Shown in pieces: positions 10,850-22,716 of a stretch of DNA of 64,000 nt. A model generated the notes under the pieces. That model made no database searches and was not told the DNA's origin. It saw only the letters and a program-made list of their open reading frames with translations. The DNA comes from Maniola hyperantus (Eukaryota > Arthropoda > Insecta > Lepidoptera > Nymphalidae): the NCBI RefSeq assembly GCF_902806685.2, contig NC_048545.1, positions 13,291,926 to 13,355,925 on the forward strand. Direction: 5' to 3'. Made by a program: the position numbers and the translations under genes. The stretch's first letter is position 1. Each line of letters opens with the position of its first letter.

Positions 10850-11371
10850 AAAACTTATCACACACTTTTGGATTTTTAATGGATAGCTGCTGAAAAAACT
10901 GATTTAGAATTTATGTAAGTAAGTACCTACTGCAAAAGTATAAAAGGTTTGAGAACATTTTCGTTTACATAAGCTGAAACTTTACCGAGTACCCAAATTC
11001 GCCGTAGGACTGTCGGTATTAATTTCTGTAGAACAAAATTAAGGTCATCCCCTTAAGGTCCTTGTAACGATCTCTATTACTTTTTATAACGAATTTCTTT
11101 GAAATATCGAGGTATTTGTACTTCGAAGTAAATCCAATACTTTGTGGGTGGTAAAAAAATAAGGCGAAGAAGAAAATTAATGGAAAACACCAATGCGTAG
11201 GAATATATTATATTATTATGTACTTAAGTATATCGAAGAGGCTAAATTAATAACTAAGTACATAAAATACTTGGTAGCTACTTAATTCAACATCTAAAGT
11301 ATTGTACTCAAAATCTTGTACTAGTATTGGTAACTCAAAATTGTATTATTAAATTCAAATAGTCTAAAAGA
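10850..11371. other. Intronic, nothing recognised
   Basis: AT-rich, no coding signal. Confidence 0.5.
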
Positions 11372-11547
11372 AAGTTTTCCATCATTGTATTAAAGGTTCT
11401 TTGAAATTTTCACAAAGGTATTTCAAAACGGAAATTCCACGGGATTCCACGAAATACTTTTGTGCATTTTGATGGATTAAAATCTAACCACAGACCTAAG
11501 TCTTATGGTCGTGTGGTATTCTGCTTTTGAGACTTTCTGATTACTTT
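11372..11547. repeat. Dispersed duplicate, copy 1 of 2
   Basis: About 176 bp starting AAGTTTTCCATCATTGTATT and ending GACTTTCTGATTACTT is nearly identical to 13189-13368 in the same orientation. I do not recognise the family. Confidence 0.65.
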
Positions 11548-11566
11548 TATGCAGTAGTGGGCGCCA

Positions 11567-11768
11567 TCTAAATATATAAAAGGAAAAGGTGACTGATCTT
11601 TCAACGCAAAGCTCAAACTACTGGACGGATCGGGCTGAAATTTGGCATAGCTATTATGACGTAGGCATCCGCTAAGAAAGGATTTTTTAAAATTCAACTC
11701 CTTAGAGGGTGAAATAGGGGTTTGAAATTTTTGTAGTCTACGCAGACGAAGTCGCGAGCATAAGCTAG
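11567..11768 (+). mobile_element. Helitron-like non-autonomous element, family H2, complete
   Basis: The element starts TCTAAATATATAAAAGG and ends GCATAAGCTAG. It sits between A and T (A at 11566, T at 11769), the insertion pattern of Helitrons, and has no terminal inverted repeats or target duplication. Inner marks are the GACT repeat, GGACGGATCGGGCTGAAAT and a hairpin-prone CGC...GACGAAGTCGCG near the 3' end. At 202 bp it encodes nothing. Confidence 0.7.
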
Positions 11769-12213
11769 TACTCTTATAAATTCTTATAACTTATGTCAAA
11801 TTTACAAATCAAAAATATATATCATCCAAACCAGAGGTTCCCGGACATTTTTCTCATTGACCACATTCTAAATTTAGCTGGATTCATTTCTATCATATTC
11901 CCAAAACTCGACAAAAAACGTGAAGATTAGATCTAACTATGGAAATTTGCGTTGCGGCTGAGTTCCAACCACGAATGGGGAGTTTTCTAAATGAAATAAG
12001 TGAGAATTGATTGGTTAATTAACTAATTGATTGTGTATGTGAGTGGATATCAAATAGTAAAGTTGGTGGTACGCAGACCTCCGTCGAGTCTCCCGTGAAC
12101 CCCCTGGACCACTTTGGCAATCAATGATCTAAACTACTGTTACAAGGTATTGACATTTCCACCTCGAACTTATCACGGCGTATTGGACTAAGCCCGTGAG
12201 AGCCAGACCTTCG

Positions 12214-12425
12214 TCTAATTATATAATAGGAAAAGGTGACTCACTGACTGACTGATCTATCAACGCACAGCTTAAAGGACTGGATCGGGCTGAAATTTGG
12301 CATGCAGATATTATAACGTAGGCATCCGCTAAGAAAGGATTTTTGAAAATTAAAATCCTAAGGGGGTCAAATGGGGGTTTGAAATTTTTGTAGACCACGC
12401 GGACGAAGTCGCGAGCATAAATTAG
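12214..12425 (+). mobile_element. Helitron-like element, family H2, near complete
   Basis: Starts TCTAATTATATAATAGG and carries the GACTGACT, GGATCGGGCTGAAAT and GACGAAGTCGCG blocks of the family. The 3' end is mutated from CTAG to TTAG. Confidence 0.6.
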
Positions 12426-12892
12426 TAGGTATATAAGCGCCAGTCTCCGCTGAAGTTTATCTATGTTTAAACATAGAATATTGATTGTTAGCGAAAGTTT
12501 TCTCGCGCTGATCCGATTGTTTGTAGTTAGGCACAAATCGGCGACACGGGGAGCTCTAGCTGGGGCGGCCGGTCTGATTTAGTAGGTACTTTTGCTAAGT
12601 GCTAAAGTTGTATGAAATGGTCCATTAGTTTACCGGCGTTAGGGGCCTAATTCCGTTCTGAGAACATGATATTTGGAGCGTATAATAAGATTAAGTAATA
12701 ATAAGTAACAGCTGAAATTCATAAAGTAGATTTACGAGTAAGTATATCTCAGGTGGGTATGTCTATAATTCTGAGCTTATATTTCAAATCTTGGGCGAAT
12801 GTGTTGGTAATAGCCTCCGACCGTCTGTCTCCAGGATGCAAGCTACATTTATATCTCGTCCAAATCGATTAAACAGAGGGTCCGTGAAAACA

Positions 12893-13046
12893 CACGTGAA
12901 ATGTTTATTATTTTATGTTATAGCGGCAACAGATTACAGACCTATTACAGTTATGAGATGCAGTCCGCTGACAAACGGACGGATGGACGAACGGACAGTG
13001 GAATAATAGGGTCCCGTTGGCACCCTTTTTGTACGGGATCCTAAAA
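12893..13046 (+). mobile_element. Family C repeat, right half
   Basis: TTATAGCGGCAACAGATTAC to CGTTGGCACCCTTTTTGTAC; the ORF at 12791-13006 is an artefact of this repeat. Confidence 0.5.
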
Positions 13047-13188
13047 AGTTCCTATGCAGCGCTAACTTTCAGCCGGTATAACTGCCATACTTCTAAAGTT
13101 CTATACTTCTCTTTGATGCGATCCAGCCATGTTCTAGCTTAGGCTATACTATCACAGAATAATAAGTACCTACCCAATAACAACTACT

Positions 13189-13368
13189 AAGTTTTCCATC
13201 ATTGTATTAAAGGCTCTTTGAAATTTTCACAAAGGTATTTCAAAACGGAAATTCCACGGAATTCCACGAAATAAGTACTTTTGTGCATTTTGATGGATTA
13301 AAATCTAACCACAGACCTAAGTCTTATGGTCGTGTGATATTCTGCTTTTAAGACTTTCTGATTACTTA
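13189..13368. repeat. Dispersed duplicate, copy 2 of 2
   Basis: Matches 11372-11547 with a handful of changes and a 4-base insertion (AAGT region near 13275). Confidence 0.65.
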
Positions 13369-13413
13369 TACTAATAACAACTTATATACTAATACTTACT
13401 ACTTGTATATTAA

Positions 13414-13616
13414 CTAGCTTATGCTCGCAACTTCATCCGCGTGGACTTCACAAATCTCAAACCCCTATTTCACCCCCTTAGGGGTTGAATTTTCAAAAAT
13501 CCTTTCTTAGCGGATAATAGCTATCTGCGTGCTAAATTTCAGCCCGATCCGTCCAGTAGTTTGAGCTGTGCGTTGATAGATCAGTCAGTCAGTCGCCTTT
13601 TCCTTTTATATATTTT
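13414..13616 (-). mobile_element. Helitron-like element, family H2, minus strand
   Basis: CTAG at 13414-13417 preceded by A, then the H2 interior in reverse to the TTTTCCTTTTATATA block near 13600. The far TC end is not clear. Confidence 0.6.
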
Positions 13617-13957
13617 AACTACTTATATTGCCTTTGCTTATTTAATTTTATTACCATAAAACGTGATCGTTGTGAAATTAGTGATCAAGGTTAAATAATG
13701 TTCGTAACCTACAAATAACTACGAATACTTATTATACGAGGAATTTTAAGCGAAAACACCGTCGTAGACCGTGATTGATCGTCCTCGATATTAATGGGGT
13801 TTTTAAGCGCTATAAGGTATACCGGAAAATAAGATTTTACTCGTACATTATTGAGTTTAGAGCTTTGAAGTCACAACAGCTTAACAGTATAAATTTAGGC
13901 TAAAACCTATTACTTAGGCACTGGTTCTTCTTCTAACTAATATATACAGGGTAGGTA

Positions 13958-14081
13958 CTACTGGACGGATCGGGTTGAAATTTGGCATGGATTTTTGAAA
14001 ATTCCTACCACCCCTAAGTGGGTAAAATAGGGGTTTGAAATTTGTGTAGTCCACGCGGACGAAGTCGCGAGCATAAGCTAG
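13958..14081 (+). mobile_element. Helitron-like H2 element, 3' part
   Basis: Begins inside the family at CTACTGGACGGATCGGG and ends GCATAAGCTAG at 14081 followed by T. The 5' third is missing. Confidence 0.55.
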
Positions 14082-14324
14082 TAAAATACAACTTTGCTAA
14101 TATTCGTTTAAAAAAATGGTACTTCAAAATTAATAAAAATAAAACGTAAATCTTTCAGAATTTTACTGATGTTACCGCTTAACTACGATCGAAAATCTGC
14201 GGTTGTAAATAGGTACCTACCTTTTCATAATTATACCATTCACCTCCTTGCCAGATGCGCATACATTATAATAGCCCGAGAGAGAGTAGGAAATCTCAAG
14301 GATTTTTTTATTTTAATATTTGAC

Positions 14325-14490
14325 TAGCTTTATGGGCATAAAGCTAGTATACGCGATACCAATTTCAAAAATCTTTTCTTAGCGGTTGTCTACGTCATAA
14401 TAGCTATCTGCATGCCAAATTTCAGCCAGATCCGTCCAGTAGTTTGAGCTGTGCGTTGATAGATAAGTTAGTCAGTCTGTCAGTCACCTT
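14325..14490 (-). mobile_element. Helitron-like H2 fragment abutting an H1 element
   Basis: The H2 interior reads on the minus strand (CTTAGCGG, TAGCTATCTGCATGCC, GTGCGTTGATAGAT and a GTCAGTC run). It stops abruptly at 14490, where an H1 element begins on the + strand. Confidence 0.5.
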
Positions 14491-14727
14491 TGCGAAAGTT
14501 TGTTTGTCATTTAATCACGCCGCAACGCAGCAACGCAACGGGTCTGCGTGATTTTTTGCATGGATATAGTTAAGGACCTGGAGAGTGAGTGACATAGGCT
14601 ACTTTTTATCTCGGAAAATCAAAGAATTCCTACGAGATTTTAAAAACTTTAATCCACGCGAACAAAGTCGCGGGCATCAGCTAGTAAAACCTAAATCCTC
14701 GCGGACGAAGTCCCGGGCATCAGCTAG
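14491..14727 (+). mobile_element. Helitron-like H1 element with a duplicated 3' end
   Basis: The H1 interior starts at TGCGAAAGTTTG and reaches a first GGGCATCAGCTAG end at 14684. A second 3' end (AAACCTAAATCC then GGGCATCAGCTAG) follows at once and stops at 14727. Tandem ends like this are seen when Helitrons insert next to or read through one another. Confidence 0.6.
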
Positions 14728-16029
14728 TTTACCATAAATTATATGGATAACACTGAACGACGAGAGAAGAAAAGTACAACGTTACAAACTTGCAGCTTTT
14801 ATGAAGCACCTCGTCAAGATTTCCTACGAGCTCTCATAACATTACTGGTCGGTTCCCGCCCGCCCTAGATCTCGCGAACCGCTCAGTTTCCCACGAAAAC
14901 GTTGTAAAGTTACACGTCCCTTGCGGACGTTTACGCGCGTAAATTCAAATAACGAATATTCCATATTCCTATATCATATTCATAAATATTTAATTACATT
15001 CGAGATAATAATTAATATTAGCTTTTAAATAAAATATTGTAGTGTATTTGAATGTTGTTACTAGTGTACTTTTATTAGAAGTTTGGAAGTTTTTCGAAAT
15101 ATTAAGATGTTTTAAATAAATATCTAATTAGTTGTGATAGTAGTTATTTGATTATAAAGTATTTAAACTTTGCTGCAAAACCTTGTGTTTGAAAAAACTT
15201 TAATGTGAATTTAAAAATTAAATTTGTATTTTATTGGAGCCTACAATAATTTCAATATGAATTTCAATATGTCCTAAAATAATTTCTTCAATTTTTATTT
15301 TGGGTACCATCAATTTATGCTGAAACAAATTATTTATGACTAGCAGTAAACAGTTTAAATATTTTTTAGCTAATATTTATTAATTATTATTTTAATCAGT
15401 ATAATATTTATATTTTTCAAATAATTTTTTCCGATATTTCGTCAGTGTGGAGAGAGTTTTTTTAATCCAACAACTATACAAAATTTCTATTCCAATGAAA
15501 CGATAGTATACATTTGTATAAGAACACACACCTATACAGGACGAACAAATAAAGGTTCATTTATATCATAACAATAATATAGATAAGATTGACGATAACT
15601 TACGATTTCTACACTAGGTAGGAAGTTAAAGAACTTCCTTTGAACTTCGATTGAATAAATGAATAAATAAACGTTTGCACTTATTAACAAAATGTTCTCA
15701 ATTGCTAAATTGGTATCGGTAAATGGTTCCAAAACTAGCCATTCTTATTGCCAATGACGGTCTCAAGTGGAAACACGACAGTTAATATTGAATGCACATT
15801 ACTTAACTGAATATTCTGTGAACAGTAAATTTAAAAAAAACCCCTATTGTGCGTCTAACCTTACAGTCGTTACTTTCCTCGTCATTTCATGAACGTTGAG
15901 CTTGAGATTATGGCCAAGCCTTCTCATTGAACATTATAAGCCAGTCTAGAGGCTTCAATAAGTCGACTCTTATCAATTCTGACAATACTCTTTTGTTAGA
16001 GTGTTTGTACCTACCTAGTACTTACCTAC
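14728..16029. other. Long AT-rich intronic stretch
   Basis: After a moderate-GC piece (14800-14940, with TCTCGCGAACCGCTCAG) the sequence is extremely AT-rich to about 15530. I see no repeats or genes; the ORF at 15532-15732 has no support. Confidence 0.5.
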
Positions 16030-16046
16030 CTACTGGATAATAGCTA

Positions 16047-16226
16047 CAGTACGCGGCAGAAAGTAATATACATCGAACTTTAGAAGGAGATATCAGATTT
16101 GTAGAGCGTTGTCTCTGTCGTTGAGACCGACAATACGTCATATAGGTATGAGTGACAGAGACAACGCTCTACAAAGCCGAAATGTCATTCTAAAGGCTGA
16201 CGTACATTACTTTCTGCCGCGTACTA
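16047..16226. mobile_element. Foldback MITE, family F (TA-flanked, CAGT ends)
   Basis: Almost the whole element is an inverted repeat: left arm CAGTACGCGGCAGAAAGTAA ... GTAGAGCGTTGTCTCTGTC, then the right arm GACAGAGACAACGCTCTAC ... TTTCTGCCGCGTACT. TA lies on both sides (16045-16046, 16227-16228), which with CAGT ends suggests the Tc1/mariner superfamily. No ORF. Confidence 0.72.
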
Positions 16227-16314
16227 TAAAAAGCTATTATCCAGTAGGTATATATATAGGTACCATAGTGCTCAAAAAAAAGTAACCCCTAAGGGGTTTG
16301 AAATTTGTGTAAAA

Positions 16315-16509
16315 TCTAAATATATAAAAGGAAAAGGTGACTGACTGACTGATCTATCAACGCACAGCTCAAACAACTGGACGGATCGGGCTGAAATTTG
16401 GCACGCAGATATAGCTATTATTACGTAGACGTCCGCTAAGAAAGGTTTTTTGAAAAAAGGGTTTGAAATTTGTGAAGTCCTCGCGGACGAAGTCGCAAGC
16501 ATAAGCTAG
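16315..16509 (+). mobile_element. Helitron-like element, family H2, complete
   Basis: Same start (TCTAAATATATAAAAGG) and same CTAG end as the copy at 11567, again exactly between A and T. The two share about 200 bp with small internal deletions. Confidence 0.7.
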
Positions 16510-16510
16510 T

Positions 16511-18408
16511 CATATATAAACAAGATAGCATCATAAATTGCTTACTCGCATGATATTATGATCGATGAGATTTCCCTTTCAGCTGAGCGGTCCAGGATTC
16601 AATAAGCCGACCCTCCTCAAACCTGGCGCTCTTTGCTTTGTACAGCCTTCTCCGCCTGCTCGGAATATCGCATATCCACTTTAGGATTAAGGCTAAAGGC
16701 ACTTAATGATTTATTATGTTATAATCTAATACGTATCGGCCAATTTACATAGAGTCGTCTTTTATACAGTGATCGATTTCTGAAAATAACCAAGTATGTT
16801 CCGTAAGGTTTCGTAGCCATCCAGTTTCCCACGAGATTTTTAAAAATCTAATTCCTGGCGGAGCATTGTATCTAGATAATCCTCTGCTTTCTCGAGGCTT
16901 TTTGGTTCCATCAGTCAGACACCTGTCATGAGTAGACCCCGATATCTTGTAGATGGCAGGTGTCAAGGGACAAGATTTTATTTTATTTTTATTTATTTTA
17001 TTATTTGATATGCCGACGATAAATTGTAACTACTTACATTCATAATCATTAAAAATAATTCTAGTATAAACTATCAAATAAGGGCATATACAGCGTTACG
17101 TAGGTCTCGATAAAACGACAATAATAATCGACAAGATGTACACACTTATTAAACTTTAAAAAAATGACAAGATACAAAAATGTGAAAATCGTCATTTTAA
17201 TCAAAAATGGATAAGTGACTCCACTGAAGAAGAACGGAGAATCTGTTTAACGGATTTCTAAAAGTCTTCGCACATTACACAAACTCGAAGTCGCTCGTCT
17301 CCACTCGGACTCGACTCATTAGTAGTAGGTATATCTAAAGCATAGAATTCTGAGCTTTATTGTTGTGTTCTTTACGGCAGAGCTTTCAACATTAAAGTGT
17401 GTAGTTGAAGTGTACGACGCGTGCTCGACGCGGTTTTACTTTTGCTTTCAATGAAATATTGAGTTCACCGAAAGGAACCGGATGTAAAGCTCACAGTTAC
17501 ATTCTTTACTGTCGAGTCGAATCGGAGTCGAGTCTGTGTAATGTGCGAAGATATTTACAGGCTAAGCGCTTGTACTGTACGCACTTAGCTATGTAGTTGT
17601 AAGATTGTGTTTTCCCTCCTTCCATATGGAAATTTCCTGCGCGCAGATCTCAATACGTCGACCTTTATCAATACTGACACAGCTCTCTGCTTTGCATATT
17701 GCCAGTTGGTGTAATATGAGTTTACTCGCAGACTCGGTTTTGTCTGCGGGTTTGTCTGTGTAATATATCTATTCAGTAACATTTAAATGTAGGCCTAAAT
17801 GCAGTAATGTTAGCGTCTTCTGTTTAGTTTTTAATTTTTTTTTTTAAGTTTTTCTTAGTGTTGATATATCTTTACTGGTTTGAACTTAGAGTTTTGAAAT
17901 TGGAAAGAAAAAGGAAGTTCATAATATTCATATATTGTACCTAGGTAGATACTAGGTGCTTGGTATGGTACTTCCATACATATTTATATTTTATCCTCAT
18001 TTCATTTTGATTTTTTCTATCAACATTTTAGTCGATAGATGCCTACTTCAATAAGTTTTATCATTTTCAATGCTTTGATACATCTACGTTTCTTCTCATA
18101 TATTCTTCGCCTATCTGCCTGGGTATAATTATTACGAGTATATGTACCCAGGTACTGAAATAAACTCAGTACAGTACAACATTCACGTCATGTGATGCGG
18201 AGCTAATATTGAAAGCTGAGAACTTGTGTAATATGCCTCTTTTCATTGATATGTACTTACACACTTTGTCCTTCGCTCAATATGGTAAAATCCTCGCGAC
18301 GTAAGATCTCAATAACTCGACCTTTAGGTATTAATAATAACCGTTTATAATCCGTTGGTAGTCTACATATAGATCCATCTACATTATATTCAAAAAAAGG
18401 ATTGATTA
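16511..18408. other. Intronic, no gene recognised
   Basis: Mixed sequence. The minus-strand ORF at 16745-16966 and the ORFs near 17400-17780 show no domain or splice context. TCGAGTCGAATCGGAGTCGA-like text near 17280-17540 occurs in both orientations and may be a decayed inverted element. Confidence 0.4.
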
Positions 18409-18630
18409 TCACACTAATATTATAAAGGAGAAAGATTGTGTGTATGTGTGTGTATGTTTGTTACTCTTTCACGCAAAAACTATAGGACGGATTTGGCTGA
18501 AATTTTGCATTAAGATAGATTATACCCTGGATTAACACATAGGCTATTTTTTATCCCGGAAAATCAAAGAGTTCCCGCGGTAGTTTGAAAAACGTAAATC
18601 CACGCGGACGAAGTCGCGGGCATCAGCTAG
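18409..18630 (+). mobile_element. Helitron-like non-autonomous element, family H1, complete
   Basis: Starts TCACACTAATATTATAAAGG and ends GGGCATCAGCTAG, placed exactly between A (18408) and T (18631). The GACGAAGTCGCGGGC stretch before the end can form the small 3' hairpin expected of Helitrons. It has no TIRs and no coding capacity. The ends recall Helitron families widespread in Lepidoptera; that link is from memory. Confidence 0.72.
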
Positions 18631-19027
18631 TTTACAATAAAGTGAAAAAGAGAGTAAAAGTGGACAGGGAAGCACTTTATATCTATGAGAGATCTCTACC
18701 AGTGACCCTTGGCAGTGCGAGAGGTTGTAGAGAGAGTAGAATAGGTACAAAAAGAAGATTTTGTACCTAATAGATACGTAATATCATACTATATAATATA
18801 TTGCCAAAGTTTAAAGAAAGAAGCGTCTGTGTTGATAAGGATTGACTTATTGAAGTTCCTGCATAGTCAGACTGAAGTTTGTATAAGGGTGGAACTCATC
18901 CATCATAATAGGTATCACATGACGAGACGAGTTAGGCGAATATATCTTGTTTACTGGAAGACGTGGTGTTAGCAAGAATAAAAACACAATACTTAGGTAA
19001 TGTAATCAATTCTTTTTTGTTTATTTT

Positions 19028-19352
19028 TTGGGTTCCGTACCTCAAAAGGAAAATGGAACCCTTGTAGGATCACTTCGTAGTCTGTCTGTCCGCCTGTCGT
19101 GTGAAATCCTATGGAGTACTTCCCGTTGACCTAGAATCATGAAATTTGGCAGGTCTTATAGTACGAGTACCTAAAGGAAAAATCTGAAAACAGTAAATTT
19201 GTGGTTACATCACAAAAACAAATTAAAATATTGTGTTGTGAACTAATAATTAGCATTTTCAACTTTCAAAGTAAGATTTTTTGCACAAGATTTTTTGATT
19301 TATCGGGCAAAATGTCGATACAATACGACTGTAGTACGAAACCCTCGGTGCG
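19028..19352 (-). mobile_element. Family G repeat, minus strand
   Basis: GGGTTCCGTACCTCAAAAGG to GTAGTACGAAACCCTCGGTG with the TAGAATCATGAAATTTGGCA block. Confidence 0.55.
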
Positions 19353-20915
19353 CGGTGCGGTTTATTTAAACTAAGCCATCTTGCCCCTTTTCTTGATCGT
19401 ACCTTACGACGTAGAAAATAAAATCATTCGCAATTTCTGGCATCTATTGGTAGTAGAGTTATCTAGTGCTGCAAATACTCATGCGTGCAGGCTTTTAGTA
19501 TGTTTGCTCACTATTCCCACCTACCTATATAAACAACTGGCCTCATTTTATTGACCTTTGTTTGCGAGATTATGCTTTCTTTTTTCTATAGTCCGTGACT
19601 GGGAACAACCTCCGCTTGGGATATAAGCCCGTAATTAAAAGTCATCGGGTGTTGTTTAGGTTTTTCTCATTATTTGCTAAGCTCCTGTAAAGTGTTACTT
19701 CACAGTGTTTAAGTGCTGCCTCGATACATATAATATTATGTACGTACGGCTACTGCCAGCTTGCTACTTAACAATGTACCCAGAGGCGGATTGAATGTCG
19801 AAAGCGCCCTAGGCAAGCACCTCCGCGCCCCTCTAGCAGCCATATTAAAAAAAATACTAACTTCGAGAGAACGATGAATGGTATAATATAGTACTTAGTC
19901 CGCGACAGGTTGAGATGGCATGATCTACATGATCGCGCGCGCCCCTTCATAATCTCGCCCCCCTAGGCACGTGCCTAGTTTGCCTTTAATCTACCTCTGA
20001 ATATACCAAACGACTTTGCGTAGAATGTTCACAATACGGTTAACATTCAAATACCTATTATAGGTAAAAAGACTACCTGTGACTACCTACACTGTGAAAA
20101 CTTTACTTCAGCTTGTGATGTAAACCCGTAAAAACTAGTTTCATGTTAACTACCTACATCTTTGTTCGCGTAGGCTGTCTACATTTTAATATAGTCTGTG
20201 TGTTATACCTACTGTGAAAAATTTACTTCCGCTTGTGATAAAAGCCCGTAAATTAAAAGTCTTTGGGTGTTGTTTAGATTTCTCTCATTATTCATAAAGC
20301 GCTGTAAAGTGCTTCTCAAACCGCTGCCTGATGCTTATTGTACAATATACCTAACGACTTTGCGTAGAGGATTTACAATACGTTTTACATTTAAATACCT
20401 CGACCTTCCTATTCTTGAAAGGTTTTCAGTTTTTTAAGGTTTCGTAATAAAACAGGGAAGCCATATGATATGACGTTGTTTGAAAATATTCGTGTCTCTT
20501 ACATCTATTAAAGAGAACTAGGTAAACGCGTCCCATCTTAGGCCGCATCATCACTTTCCATCAGGTGTGATTGCGGTCAAGCGTTTGCCTATAATGAATT
20601 AAAAAAAAAAGATGTAACACTAGCACACTTCCCAGCATATTTTGGTCAACTCGTAGCATGCCGCAATGTCGCACTATGTTATTCTAGCGTAAACGAAGCT
20701 TTAGACTAATCAAGTAATCACATACGGACTACGGTAGGTATCTAAGATCTTTTAAGACGCAGCCATACGTAAAATGTGAGAGTCGTAGTGGTATGCACTG
20801 TCACCATTTTAGGTCATGTGTGACCATACATAATTATTAATCATTAATCACTCTCAAAGTAGGTATGACAGCCAAGTTTAATGGTCCAAACGCACTTACG
20901 AGGTGTCCTGCATTA
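19353..20915. other. Intronic, decayed duplications only
   Basis: GATTATAAGCCCGTAATTAA-like and AAGTCTTTGGGTGTTGTTTAG-like text occurs twice (19620-19780 and 20215-20400), so an old tandem or dispersed duplication is present. A GCGCCCCTAGGC-type piece (19790-19990) resembles a repeat fragment. No gene seen. Confidence 0.4.
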
Positions 20916-21080
20916 GCGACGAATACGACGCGACGCGACGCGATACGACGACGCGACGTAATGCGTATATGGTACTCTGCCATCTGTCACGGTATGCCGT
21001 TGAGTTGATCGCGTTCGTCGCGTTCGCAGCGTCGCGTCGCGTAGTATTCGTCGCTCACGCGCGACGCGACGCGGCGTGGA
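20916..21080. repeat. GC-rich inverted island of CGACG units
   Basis: GCGACGAATACGACGCGACG at the left pairs with GCGTCGCGTCGCGTAGTATT and CGTCGC at the right (to 21054). It is a sharp GC spike in AT-rich DNA. The ORF 20903-21088 is low complexity and not convincing as a gene. A subterminal-repeat MITE is a possible source. Confidence 0.55.
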
Positions 21081-22716
21081 AAATGTAGTTCATATGATTA
21101 ATTTGGAATTAATCAGCAAATTAATTCCAAATATTGAAAAACCTACTTGGTTCTTAAAAAGTTAAAACCTTTTAGTAAAAATTTAATGAATTTTGTCACA
21201 TATTCGTAGTAGGATGTTTCGTAATAACGATGATTAAAATTAAAAAATCCATCGGATTTATTCAACTTTCCCGCCTAGTCTCATTATAATTATTTATTAT
21301 ATTCATTCCAGGGAGCTTTTTTACTGATGGAATATTAAGTAGGATGCTCCATAGTAATTTTTATAAAATGAGTCGGCATTTCGGTAGGTAGGTACTCTTT
21401 TAGCTGCTATAAATACACAAACTATGCAAAAAAATATACTTAGATAAGAAATAAATCGTCATTAATTGATACCTTCGTGTCCGGAGAAGACTATACTCGT
21501 CCCAAAAAGAAGCCGATAGCACTATCACTTTTAAACTGACTGTTGTGTTTCTGTCAAGTAAGTAAAAATAAAAATGCTTTTAAAATAAATTTAATATGAG
21601 CAGTAAAATGGTACGTATTATATTAATCTAATTTTAGTACTGAATAAGTTACTAATATAACTATTTTTAAGGAAAAAAACCTAGAAAACAGGTCGAGTGC
21701 AATTGAAAAAACACGCACATTGCTCTTAAAAACTTCTAAAGAATAAGTTTTCTAATGGTAATTTAAAATTCATCGCAGAACCGCAATTGTTCAGTTTCTG
21801 CATTAAACAAATTATATTAATATTTAAAAGAGGTTTTTAATGTAAAATGAAAAGAAAGCCTATTAAGGAAGGCTTTCTTTTCTTTTTTCTTAAGATGCGA
21901 ACCCATAAAAAAATCTGAATTCTTTCCTAATCTACTTTCTAGACCCACCGATCGGTTTGAGCTATACGTTGATATGTGTCATTATTGAATATTATGGAGA
22001 ATCCTCAGGTATGCAGGTTTCCTCACAATGTTTTTTTTTTTACTGTATAAAAAATAGTATATTGTATACAGTTTAGTACGCTAGATTTAATTATGTCTTA
22101 AGATATTTATAAGCCATTCATGCGTGTGACCAGGACCGGTCAGGGCAGGTGACAGATGGTAAACGGAGTGCGTGACGCAAGTCCTTTATGAAGGACAAAA
22201 CAACAAACAAAGTCACTTTAAATATAGATTTCATATTTAGATCGAGTTGTTATATTACTTGATAGACAGACAGACCCGCGATTACATCGTTAAAGGTTTT
22301 TTAAAGTAGTTATTAAAACGAGGCAAAAGAGTAATTAATGCGCACCAACTTGACTAAAATTATATAAAAGTAGGCATAGATTGATGTACCCAATTATTAA
22401 TTCAAAGCTTGTTTCGTATGTTTTTTTCGTCCATTTTAGTTTAATACGATTCAAATATAAGTCGAGTACTTACTGTGACAATATTGGAAGGTTGAAATGG
22501 TGTGATTTTAAATCAGCAAATAAGTATAGGTACCTAGGTACTTACACAAGAAATATAGTGAATAAAAAGCAGTGCCAAATAATTCAATTAGGGATCAAAT
22601 AAATGTTAAAATAAGTGCCAAATAAAAATTTAAAATTAAATTAATTGTTAGCTTAGATGGCAAAAAAATGAAAAAGACAATCTATTAAAAAGTATAAGCA
22701 CAAAAAAAACTGCTGA
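21081..22716. other. AT-rich intronic stretch
   Basis: No gene seen. A small hairpin (AAGAAAGCCTATTAAGGAAG with its complement) is at about 21850-21885. Confidence 0.4.

Noticed and set aside
20903..21088. Arg/Ala-rich ORF
   Set aside because: It is a by-product of CGACG repeat units in an inverted GC island.
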